64,000 bases of DNA, taken from contig CALNHX010001906.1 in NCBI GenBank assembly GCA_940337035.1, forward strand, positions 62,001 through 126,000. Direction: 5' to 3'. The notes beneath the pieces were generated by a model. It did no database searches. It was not told the origin of the DNA and was given only the letters and a program-made list of their open reading frames with translations. This DNA is from Agriotes lineatus. Lineage: Eukaryota; Arthropoda; Insecta; Coleoptera; Elateridae. Shown piece after piece: positions 32,801 to 44,800 of the stretch. Position numbers and translations under genes: made by a program. Numbering within the stretch: position 1 is the stretch's first letter; every line of letters begins with the position of its first letter.

Positions 32801-35800
32801 TAACATCGCTGAGTTCAGGGTTGTTGACGTATTTAGGGTCGATACGCGACCCTGAGACCCCCGTCAGTACACAGTCTCGCACTGGTTTAATTGGTTCCCA
32901 GCCAAAGCAAGTAGAAAAAATATCTGCTAACAGAAGAGTAGTTCCCTCTTTCTACAAAAGAAATTAGAAAGTTATTACAAAACAATGTCAAACCAAATCC
33001 AACAAACCTTGCTATAGCGAAATATATTGAAAAGCAGGGGCAGGCATTCTTGTACAAACTGGGAACTATAGTCGTCCGGGCAAACTTGAAGAAAATCCTG
33101 CAGGAGTTGGTCAATCACGCAGTCCAGCCGAGATTCATGCGCAGCCCCCAACGAGTGCATCCAGCAATGCAACGTCCACGGAATGCCTAAACTTCGAATT
33201 TCTACCGTAATATCGAGATGATTATTTTCGGCACTGTGATACATAGCCTCTTGCAGTGCCTTGATTTGCATTTTACTGAACTGGGGTGTCGAACTGGATG
33301 GACTGGAGCGATGGTCTTTCGTTGCAGTTCCTAAAGTTAAACTTTAAAAGAGCTAATTTGGCATAGTTGAGTCAGTACCTTCAGCCAGCATTTCTTCTAA
33401 TGATAACACTTCCTTGCTCACCGGTGCTATAGGCTGGGCCACGAGTTTTTGCAGGATAGCTCGTTGGCCGTGGGCTGCAGCCACCGACATTGCACTGTAG
33501 CAGCCCCTTTGTGCTGATGCAGAATAGCACAGGGTGTCCTTCAGCTGAGTGGAAAGGAATGGATTTGCTCCGTGTGCTAATAGCAAGACAACCATGTCGA
33601 GATTTCCGGCACCGCAAGCAACCTAAACTCGTTTATTTTAAATTTGCTTATACACATTTATCTGAGTAACAAGAAAAACGACATAATAATTTACAAATGT
33701 CAAAAAACACACTCAGTATACATCCTGTAACACTTATTCATATCCCCTTACCTGCAAGGGTGTGAGTGTACATTTATCCTCGCTGAGCTGTGCTCCACCC
33801 TCCACACTAGCACCTCGTTCGAGCAACAAACGTGCACAACGTGTATGCCCCCGAGCTGCAGCATAAGTGAGAGCTGTCCAGTGCTGTGTCTCACCATTAA
33901 CTGCTGCGTACATGGGATTCCCGCTTGCTGGTGTTTCTACATCTAAGGAGGCACCAGCATCCAGCAGTGCCTATAGCATGACAATAATAAATAGCTATTT
34001 ATGTACCAAGTTGCAAAATGAAAGTGTTTTGTGTAGACATGAAGTTTGTCCTACGTGCGCTAGCGAGTTGGGCAATAAGTGTGTGAAAAACACTAATTTT
34101 GCAACGTGTTGCATAGAAGATTTTCTGTAATTTTCAGTCATATTAACTGTTATAGTAATAGGGCAAAGCTCCGGTGTAGCATAAGAAAAACTCTCGTCTC
34201 AAGGCTAGGTTCTAACAAAAAACTTTGTATTACAAATACTTTGACAAACTAACCAGTGTAGTATGGCAAACGCTCAAATTTGCTCTGACAGCTCTTTAAT
34301 CTCAAAATTGATTGTGCACAAAATGATCTGCACGTACAAGAAAACAGCGTAATCTGAATTTAAAAACACCAAAAATGGCAAGAACACATCAGGTAAATGC
34401 TGCGAATTATGTAACGTAGCTTCTGGTTAACCTAGTTTTGTTTCAGATGACGTAAACCAACGCTCTGATCTGCTTTTGTTTAATTTCCGCTAAAATGGCA
34501 AATTCGGCTCCAATTCACAAATTTAAAGGGCGCTACCTCGGTTATTCAAATCTGGACGGATTTACGCAGCTGGAATCACGTTCAACCCCTTGGGCAATGT
34601 CCAATCTTGGAGAAACCCACTGTTTATGGGCCTTCGGCAACGCTTTCCTGTGGAATCCTACATTAAACAAAGAGCTTCGTATGCTGGATGCATTTTCTAG
34701 TGACGCCACGACAATTACACACTTGGTGACAGCTTTTTGGTCCAAATTTCTTCACTCTGGCGCCCCTGAAGGTCTTCTGCAAACATAGCACAAAAGGTTC
34801 TGGCTGGCCGATACCTCCAAGTAGTCAGAAAGAGACTCCGAAGTTGGTCGCACTTTGGCAAATCTTACAGCTGGCTATCCCTCTTTACTGGGAACTGTTA
34901 TCACTATGAAAATTAGTTTTGGCTGGCACAAATAACTTTTTTATTTAAAATTTTTACATTAATCTGCGAGCTCAACTAGCACACAGCACAAATTTTCCAA
35001 GCTTGTTTGGATATTAAACAACTGACTGTCTCGTTATCTAGCGATTACGATTTACATTTGTTTTTATAAAAATAAGGTTCAATATAAAGTTTTTATTTAT
35101 GAAATATAGTTTTGATGTACTGTATTTCTTTAAATACTAAACTGTCTTTTCTTAGAAATTGTCATTTTTACACTTTAAATCTCTGATTTCAATCACTTAG
35201 TTTAAATGCACTGATTCACATGAGTTTCACTACACTAATTGTCTATGTCTCCTCGATAGGTTGCCTTATTTCACTGCTCTTTGCAATAATTGCTTTGCTC
35301 GCACTGCTCCTTTACCAGTCAGTTATCTTGCCGTTTCTGGGCTTATAAACTTTTAATACTCATAACGCTCATACAATTTGTGTACTTCACAAACCCATCT
35401 TTGCATTATTTTAAATTCACATTATTGCTTGACGTTACTAAACGCAAATCTGTCAGCTACACAAATTAAGCTGCATTTGCCATTCTGAACATCTATTATG
35501 ATTGAAACTGTGAACGTAACCCTTTCGAATTCTACCTTATTTAATGCTAACCCTTCTCCCTCAAATTGCAGTTACCGCTATCTTGTAATAAACAAAATAT
35601 TTAATTCTGTGCTCATTTTGAAATTACTAATTTTCGTGTTAATTAGGCAATCAGAATTGCTGTGGGTAGTAAACCATTACAATACCTGTGATTATAATAG
35701 ATACTGAGAGTAGACACTAGCAAAATCAAACTTCATTTCATTAGTAGCAAAATTTGCTGACATGACAGTACTACTCAACTTACTACAAGCGTTATATCAT

Positions 35801-38800
35801 CATTGATGAGTGCTGCTAACATGAGAGCTGTATGACCTTGCAGATTAAAGGTATCGAGACGTGTAGAAGTCGGCAGAAGAGGCATAGCCTGTTGGATCAA
35901 TTCTGGTCTGCCAGTCAACATAAGTCTGAATGCTAATTCCACCTGTAACCAAGAAAACTATTATTAAATAAATCTTTTCAACACTTTCCTTTTCAACTAC
36001 AAAATATAGCTGGAGGGGTAGTAAAAAACACCAAACCTTCTCCTTAGACATTATTTAATAACAAGAAAAACGTAAGAGTTACAGCAACATGTTTCGACTT
36101 AACAAGTCATCATCAGGCTATTAACATTGAAAAATACTTAATTAGGTGAAAACATAACACAAAGGAAGTGCGTGTTGGCCTTGAAGAGTAATAATTAGAA
36201 CACTTGTGCACCATGCCAAATTTTGGCTGTCACCTAAAATTCGAGGCCACGCCGAACAAGGTATCTGGGGAAATATAATATAAAACACTTTGCACTTCAC
36301 GGAATGAGTCAGCTTTAAATTTATTTTGAGTTTTTTATTATATTTCCCCATGTTCCTTGTTCGGCATGGCCTCGAAGGTTAGGTGACAGCCGAAATTTGG
36401 CATGGTGCACACGTGTTCTAATTATTCCTCCTCAAGGCCCAACACGCATTTCTTTTGTGTTATGCTTTCACCTAATTAAATATTTTTCAATATTAATAGC
36501 CTGATGATCACTTGTTAAGTCGAAACATGTTGCTGTAACTCCTAAGTCTTGCTTGTTATTAAACAATGTTCATGAGGAAGGTTTGGTGTTTTTCACTACC
36601 CTTCCAGTGATATCCAACCCCATTTTGTGTTACTCATGGATCCTTCAATTGATTTACAAAATATAGTTTTCATTTAAATTTTGTTTTGATACAACAATAA
36701 AGCACTCTATTAAAGATACTAGAATTTTACAACTTAAATCCCAACCTGAATCTGCCGTGAAGCCTCTAGATGATCCTCTTCCCCTCCATTAATCCGCCTT
36801 ATCCGAATTGCTTCCTCACCGAGGGCTCTGACCGGGCAATCAACTCCAGGCAGTAGCAATCTCGCAGCTTGCATAATGTCATCTCTATCCAGCACAGCTG
36901 CAAAGCGGTGCTCACCATGGGCCACAGCTACTCTCAACCACTCCACGAGAGGTGGCAGAACAACGTATGCCCTCTCATAACACAATTCCTGAAAGTTAAG
37001 TTACCACACAAGGTACCAGCCATTGCTTCTGAAATCGTTACCTGTACAGCACTCCCGCCTTGCTCGCCGTGCTCCAGCTGGGAACATCGCATAAAGTAGA
37101 ATAGCGCTCTGACAGCCTGCGGACACAACGGAATACGAGGCTGCATGCGGCCTATCAATTCTTGGAGTTCACTTAAGGATCCGACACATGTAGTCATGAG
37201 GGAGGGCTCTGGTGGACCTGAACCTCGACCAGAATCTCGACCCGAATTGACGCTTGAGATGGAAGCCCATCGAGGAAGCGCTAGGGCACCTGTGGAATAT
37301 TGAAATTTAGAGGTTTTTCATGTAAAAGTATCATAATTGAATTTAGAACTATTAGTGAAGAATGCGGACATAGTATTATAATACAAAAATATACAAGATG
37401 AATGAATGAATGGCTTAACACCCCATGAAGGGGTTTCGCCGCTTCTTGGAAGCTTTCTAGATCCTTTTGGGGTGGATCAGTCCCTGTCCGGTCTTTATTC
37501 TATTTGATGGTTTATCTTTTTCCACGCTTTCGTATCCTTGACCTTCTCCTCTACTTCCTGCATTCCTATTCGTATGTTTAGCAGATCATGCTTCACTTCA
37601 TCCAGCCATCTCGACTGTGGTCTGTCTTCCTTTTCTCTTTTTTTCAGCTGGTATCCAATTCATTACTAGGTATGTTCGTCCTTTCCTGGTGGTCAGCCCT
37701 CATCACATGTCCAAGCCATTTCACTCTCTGTTGCTTTATTTTTCTTATTATATCCACTTCTATCTCCTGTGCTATCTCGTGGTTCATTCCCATTCTGTAC
37801 TCATTTTCTGAAACTTTTATTGGTCCTAGTATTGTTCTGAGTATTTTTCTTTCTGCTATTCTTAATTTTTAATTTTTCTTCTTCTTTCTTCATCATTGAC
37901 ATTACTTCTGCTCCATACATCGCTATCGGTTTTATTAACGTGTTATAAATTCTAATTGTTTTTTTTTTTAATGAATTTACTTTTTAATAATTTCTTTAGA
38001 AAGCTACTATTTTGTCCCTTATTTTAGTTTCCCTATCTCCATCGCTGGATACCATAACACCCAGGTATTTAAACTTGTCAACTTCCTGATATCCTTGATA
38101 TTTACTTCCTTTTACAATAAAGGAAGTACCTATTGGATTCACCCCAAACATTCGAAATTGAGTTTTCAACAGATCTTCACGTTTTAAAGCCCCTGAACCC
38201 AAAAAACATGTTTTTTTTCATTGGTCTGTCTGTGAACAGAATATCTCAAAAACGGAAAGAGGTATGGCGTTGAAACTTCATATATAAGTTTTGTGTACTA
38301 TGTAGATGCGACAGCAAGCTTTTGAAGAAAATCACATAACCGGAAGTAGGTGTTTACTCTTGTGATTTTTCAGTTTTTTTAGATTTTTTCAAAAACGGCT
38401 CTAACGATTTTTTGTAAACCTTACATTTTTATTACATTTTTAATTTGTATTGATGTGAGATAGGTGATTTTCCAGTTGAATGCTTCTAAAATGGTTTTCT
38501 TTTGTTTTTTTTTCTATTTTTTTTATTAACACCTATTTTAAATAGAACACCTGGTATATTATTACATTTTTTAATTCAGCTTAAAATTCTAGAGAAAATT
38601 TGTCTCTTGAACTAACACTCTATTTTGTACCGTTTTTGTAAAATTTGTAATTTTTGAAAATTTTTGACAAATGCTTAAAAATTTAAAATCAAATTTTTGG
38701 CTAATAATAAGATTACTGTAAAAGGAAGTTGTGTGCGTGTATCACACCAGATTTTTATTGTTCTATTACATTCTTTCTGCTTTTCCTTGTATTCTTTCTC

Positions 38801-41800
38801 ATCCTCGTCTCTATTACTTCTTAGCCATTTTAGTCTTGTCTTAACCTTTTTTACATTTTTCGTTGAACCATTCCTTCTCTTTATCACTTTTTTTATGTCC
38901 GATTGTTTTTTTGCCGTTTTATTTATTGACTCTTTAATACTCCTCTAGCTTTCTTCGGTTGATTCATGTTTTGGTTTACTTTTTATTTGCTTTTCTAATT
39001 CCTCCATATAAAGGGTGCCCGAATTTCGTAGGGACAACATGGGTAACTTTTGTATTTGAAGAGATAGAGAGATGGTTAAATTAGCAAAAAGGTGCAGGTT
39101 TGAGAGCTCATTAAGAATCCATCTTCAAATTTTACTTGTCATGGCCCACTGGTCTAAAATTTAAAAAAAAACAAAATCTAATTTCTTTTATATGCTGTAA
39201 CTTTTTTGTTAGTTAAGATATTGAGATGCGATTTGAACTAATTGGCGTGGTAATTTAAATACATTTTTTGGCATTTAATAAAACCAGTTTTATTTGTGTA
39301 AATTTTTAGTAATCTAACCTAACCTCAAAATTTTAAATTGGTACCTTGCAATTTTTTTGGCCCCTTTAAGAGAGGATTTTTTTCTGAATGCAATGATGTA
39401 TCACATGATATGGAAACTTTTTAAAAACTGAGCTTATTCCTTTTACAGGCAGAAATCACTAGTGCCATGATCACAATAATTTTGTTTTTTATTTATTACG
39501 TTATCTGTGAAATTATGTTTCGAAACGTGCCTTCCAGTACAGTAGTGTCAGTGTGTTCCGTATGTTTGACGTGTAAGTTCTACGTTCTTGTAGCACTTGA
39601 TATACGCACAAAATACATCATATTTTCAAAATTTTCCATTATACACTACTGACAGGCACGTATAATGATAATCCTGCTTTTTGTTTCGAAAAATAATTTC
39701 ACAGATATCGTAATAAATAAAAAACAAAATTATTGTGATCATGGCACTAGTGATTTCTGCCTGTAAAAGAAATAAGCTGTTTTTCAAAATTTTGAAAAAG
39801 TTTCCATATCATGTGATACATCATCGCATTCAGAAAAAAACCTCTCTTAAAGGGGCCAAAAAAATTGCACGGTACCAATTTAAAATTTTGAGGTTAGATT
39901 AGATTACTAAAAATTTACACAAATAAAACTGGTTTTATTAAGTGCCAATAAAAGTATTTAAATTATTATGCAAATTAGTTCAAATCGCATCTCAATATCT
40001 TAAGTAACAAAAAAGTTACGGCATATAAAAGAAATTCGTTTTTGTTTTTTTTTAAATTTTAGACAAGTGGGCCATGACAAGTAAAATTTGAAGATGGATT
40101 CTTAATGAGCTCTCAAACCTGCCCCTTTTTGCTAATTTAACCATCTCTCTATCTCTTCAAATACAAAAGTTACCCATGTTGTTGTCTTATTGTTTCATTT
40201 TTTAACTTTCCTATATTCCATTTCTTTGTTTTTTACCTTTCTTTCCGTTACTCTACTTTGCTTTTGTCAGATGGTTGCAGCTACTATGAAATGATCTGAA
40301 CCGGCACATGCTCCTCTGTAAGTTCTTACATCCATTATTGATGATTGACGTCTTCGTGTTACCAGTATGTGGTCTATTTGCGCTTGTGTTTTCTTGTCTA
40401 GTAATATCCATGTTACCTTATGCTATTTTGGGTGTACAAACTTAGTGCTGCTTATTATCAGATTCATTTTCGTCGCTAAGCCACATAATTTAATACCGTT
40501 GTCGTTGGTTTTTCATGCATAGTGTTTGTTCCTGTAACTTGACTAATTATACTCTTTTTGCCAATCTGTGCATTAAAGTCTCCCAGTACTACGAGGGCGG
40601 GATGATAATTAGTTAGCCTCTATATATTTTAAATACATAAATATAAATGTATATTCAAAAATATCAACTTCCATCTATGTATTGGCAATACTGAAAATAT
40701 AAAGTGCATCTGTGAAATACTTTGTTGTTAGCAGCCTTTTAAAAAACACGTGTGTTGTATTTTTTAACAATGGAAAATACTGACCATTGTGCGGTTTTTT
40801 AATTGTTGCATATAAAAGTCTTAAAAGGTGCAAACATTTTTGAATAGACGAAAACTGTGCTTCCTGAATGTGCTCCTTCATATACGACCGAAAAACAATT
40901 GATGGTTAAATTTAATAGGGTTGCACCACCGTCCAAAGCGAGCACCGCTCTGAACGCCAAAGAAGTGTCACTACAACAAAAATGGTTACCAAAATCCACG
41001 ATATGGTGTTGAAAGATAAATGACTGAAATTCAGTGAAATAGCTAATAGAGTAAACATCTCAAAAGAGCTGGTGTGCGATATTTTAACCCAAGAATTGGA
41101 CACGAAAAAGCTGTCCGCATGATGGGTGCCGCGTTTGCTTACATTTGATCAAAAAGTGTTTGAAGGCAACTTTGACAAGAGTGTCTGGACCGTTCTAAGT
41201 AGAATGCAACTGATTTTATGCATTATTTGCTACTACTGATCAAATTTATATCAGACAAACCAAATTTAAATAAAGCAATGAGCAGAATCTAGTTTTTCGG
41301 CCCCAGAGAAAGCTGTTACCCTAAAATCAGCTGGCATGGTGATGGCATCGGTTTTTTGCGATGCAAAAGGGATTTTGATGATCGATTACCTTCCACAGGA
41401 ATAAAAGATAAGTAGTGAATTCTCTGTTAACGTTTTGGACCAATTGCATCAAAATATTCAACAAAAAGCGGCCAGATGTAGTGCATACAAAATAATTTTT
41501 TACTAGGAAAATGCACGTTCTCACACTGGAGTTACTGCAATGGTAAAGTCATCGAATTAAAGCACGATTTGCTTCCACATCCACCTTATTCGTTCTATTT
41601 GGCTCCCTCGGACTTCGGCTTATTCCCTAAGCTCAACATTTTCCTCGGTGGATAAAAATTTTCATCTGTTGAAAAGGCCAAGGCCACTGTTGGCACCTAT
41701 TTTGCAGACCTTGAGTAAAAAACCTTTTGTCATGGGATCAAAGCTTTAGAACATTGCTGGACAAAATCTATTGAGCATCTAAAAGGCTATGTTAAAAAAT

Positions 41801-44800
41801 AAAAATAATTTTGAAAACATAAAACCAGTCTTTCATTGTTAGGCTAACCAATTATCATCCCGCCCTCGTATGATTAGGTCCTCTCTCGTTATTTCCTCTA
41901 TTTTTTCCTTTAGCTTTTCATAGAACTGTTCTTTTTCTTCGTCAGTATGGGCTTCTGTATACAAGATGGCCAACATTAAAAGAAAATAGTGAGAAAATAC
42001 GTCTATACTGTGAATAGAAATGTGCTGTGACGATTGAGAATTCATTATTAAACCAACAAATTGTTATAAGGAAACTAAAGGAAATGCAACATGTACCAGT
42101 AAAAAAGAAGAAATTACATTTTAATAAGATGCATGTCTAATCTTATGTTCATTTGCAATATTGTAATTTTTTTAAAATTTTGATTAATGTATAAAACAAG
42201 AACGGTGTAGAACGGTATTGTCCAACCTTTGCCTATTTGTATATAAAATGTATATAAAAAATGATTTTATTCTACTTTACGAATTGACTCAAAATGGATT
42301 TAGTTTTTACAATGATATGACAGACGTATTTTTTTTGTATTGAAGTATATATTGCTATTTCGTGATTTCAAGGCGATCAGAATTAATACATCACTTGTAT
42401 TTTTTGAGTTACTATACAAAAATTAATATTTTTAATGCAAATTCATGTCTGATTTTCCACTTCATAGCAATAACTATTGGATCTATATAAAAAAAATAGA
42501 CTGAGAGGACTTTTATTGAATCTTTTATTGCATTGTAGATAACTCTTCCGAAGCAGAACACCACGCAAGGTGTAAATTGTATATTTCACTAAACCAACTT
42601 GATATGACCTGGTTTATGTGAACTTAAGTTCTTAACTATCGAAACTGCATCCACTAATTTCCACTACGTCGTTTAGCAAACCTATAATATATTCATTGTT
42701 ATTTGTTGTCCACTTAAAACTGTCACATTAAATTATTGACCTAATACACTGAAAATTTGTGATTCAACTTTTCGACTGTAGCTCGTAAACCATAAGAGAT
42801 ACTTGATTATTTGCACGATTGTGTTTTTAATGAAAAAATAATCTCAAAATATGCAAACTATCTTCTTCTAGCTGTAATAAAGGAGATTTCCATGTAATCT
42901 CATCAAAATAGGGGTTTATACCCTGTTAAGACGTAAATGTGCTTATTTTTATTATTACAAGTTTGTTGTTGGTCCTGGCGGTCTCTGTTATTTTCTTCCA
43001 TTCTTTCCTATCCCCGCACTTTGACCTCCAATCTTCAATTCCTAATGCCTTTATGTCCTCTTCTATAGCATCTTTTTATCTTTTTCTTGGTCTTCCTTAT
43101 TTTCTGGGTCCGAAGGGTGTCCACTGTGTAATCTTCCTTTGGTTTTCTACTCACGATGTGTCCAGCCCATTGTAATCGTTGTGTGTTTATAAATCTGACA
43201 ATATTTTCTTCTTCAAGTTCTTCCTCTATTTCTTTGTTCTTTCTCAATCTTATTTCTCCATCTCTTGTTATGTTAGGTCCCAGTATTGTTCTCATTATTT
43301 TTCGTTCTATGATTTTTACATCTTCTTTTTTGCTTATTGCTATTGTTTCCATCGCATAAGTTATGATAGGTTGTATCTTTTGTTCTCCCCAGTTTGTCGC
43401 ATCGTGGCTCCCAGATAACTGAAACTGTTGACTCTCGAAAATGTAATCCTGTGTTTTTAAATAATTTTGTGCGTGCTCGTATTCTTTTCCTATCTTCATG
43501 TAAGTATTTTGTTTTTACTTCATTTATTTCCATACCAATTTTTTCTGCTTTTTTGTCTAGTTGGTCTACGGCTCTTGCAATATCTTCTTTTCTATTCCCT
43601 ATGACTGCTATGTCGTCTACATAAGCTATTATTTGTATTTGGTTGGTTATATTTTTCTTATCTAGTATAGCTCTTCGCATTGCGCTTTCTAATGTTTTAA
43701 GTTGAATATGGTTGGATGTAGGGAGTCCCCTTGTTTTACCCCTTTCTTTATTACAAAGGGCTCCGTTCTCCGTTGTTGTTCCTTGGAATATCACTTGCGT
43801 ACTTGTATTTGTTAGGGTCATTTCTATAAGTGCTATTAATTTCCCCGCTACTCCTAAGTGTTCTAGTTCTTTTATTAGTTCTTTTCTGCTCACTGAATCA
43901 AAGAACATTTTGAAATCTATAATCCCCTTCTTCTTGTTCTGGGTGCCTTTCTTCCTTTCGCATTTCTCCTTCTTCTGTATATAACATTTCTTGGTATTGT
44001 TTCCATATGACACCCATATTTTGTGGGTCATTCTCTGTTTTGCCTGTTTTGTATTTTGTTCCTCTGGTTTTAGCTATTTTACTCTTGGGCTGGAGTAATT
44101 TTTTTATAAAATTGTTTTAGGTTGGAGTTTTTGCCTTCCTGTTCTATCTCTTCTAATTTCTTATATATCCAGTCATTCTTTTTCTTCTAGTATCTTACAT
44201 TTGCTGCGTTTCTTTTTATTTCATATTCAGTTCTGCTTTGTTCATCCTTTCTTTCAATCGATTTGATTCTTGCAAAGTTTTTTGTTTTCTGGCCTCTTCA
44301 CATTCCTGATCAAACCATTCCTTATTTGGTTGAAAAGTTATTGGTTTCCTCAATATTTTCTCTGCTGCTTTTGTTATATTGTCTCTCATTTCTTTTCATG
44401 TTTCATTTATATTCGTTATGTCTTTTGGTGCCTTTTTTGTTTTAGTTTCTTCTAGTTTACTCTTCATTTCGTCTTTTTGTAGTTACTCCACGTCCCATTT
44501 TTAATGGTTTTTATTGGTATTGTAATCTCTGTAGATCTATCTTTCTTATCTTTGCTACTACTAGATAGTGATCAGTTTCAGCCTGTGCTTCTCTGTATGA
44601 TCTTGTGTCTACTATCTTTCTGCTGATGTCTTTTGTGGCCATTAAGTGATCGTTTTGGTTTTCAATGTTTCCTGCCAAGTGTCTCCAAGTAACTTTGTGT
44701 TTTCTGGGGTTTTCAAATTTTGTTGAATGGAAGGTCATGTTCAATGATCCTGCTAATTGCGTTAATCTGTGCCCGTTATGGTTTGTTACATTATGTATTA

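Noticed and set aside
34495..34788. 97-codon plus-strand ORF in an intron of the BTB gene
   Set aside because: No domain, opposite strand to the gene, no supporting splice or promoter signal. Probably chance.
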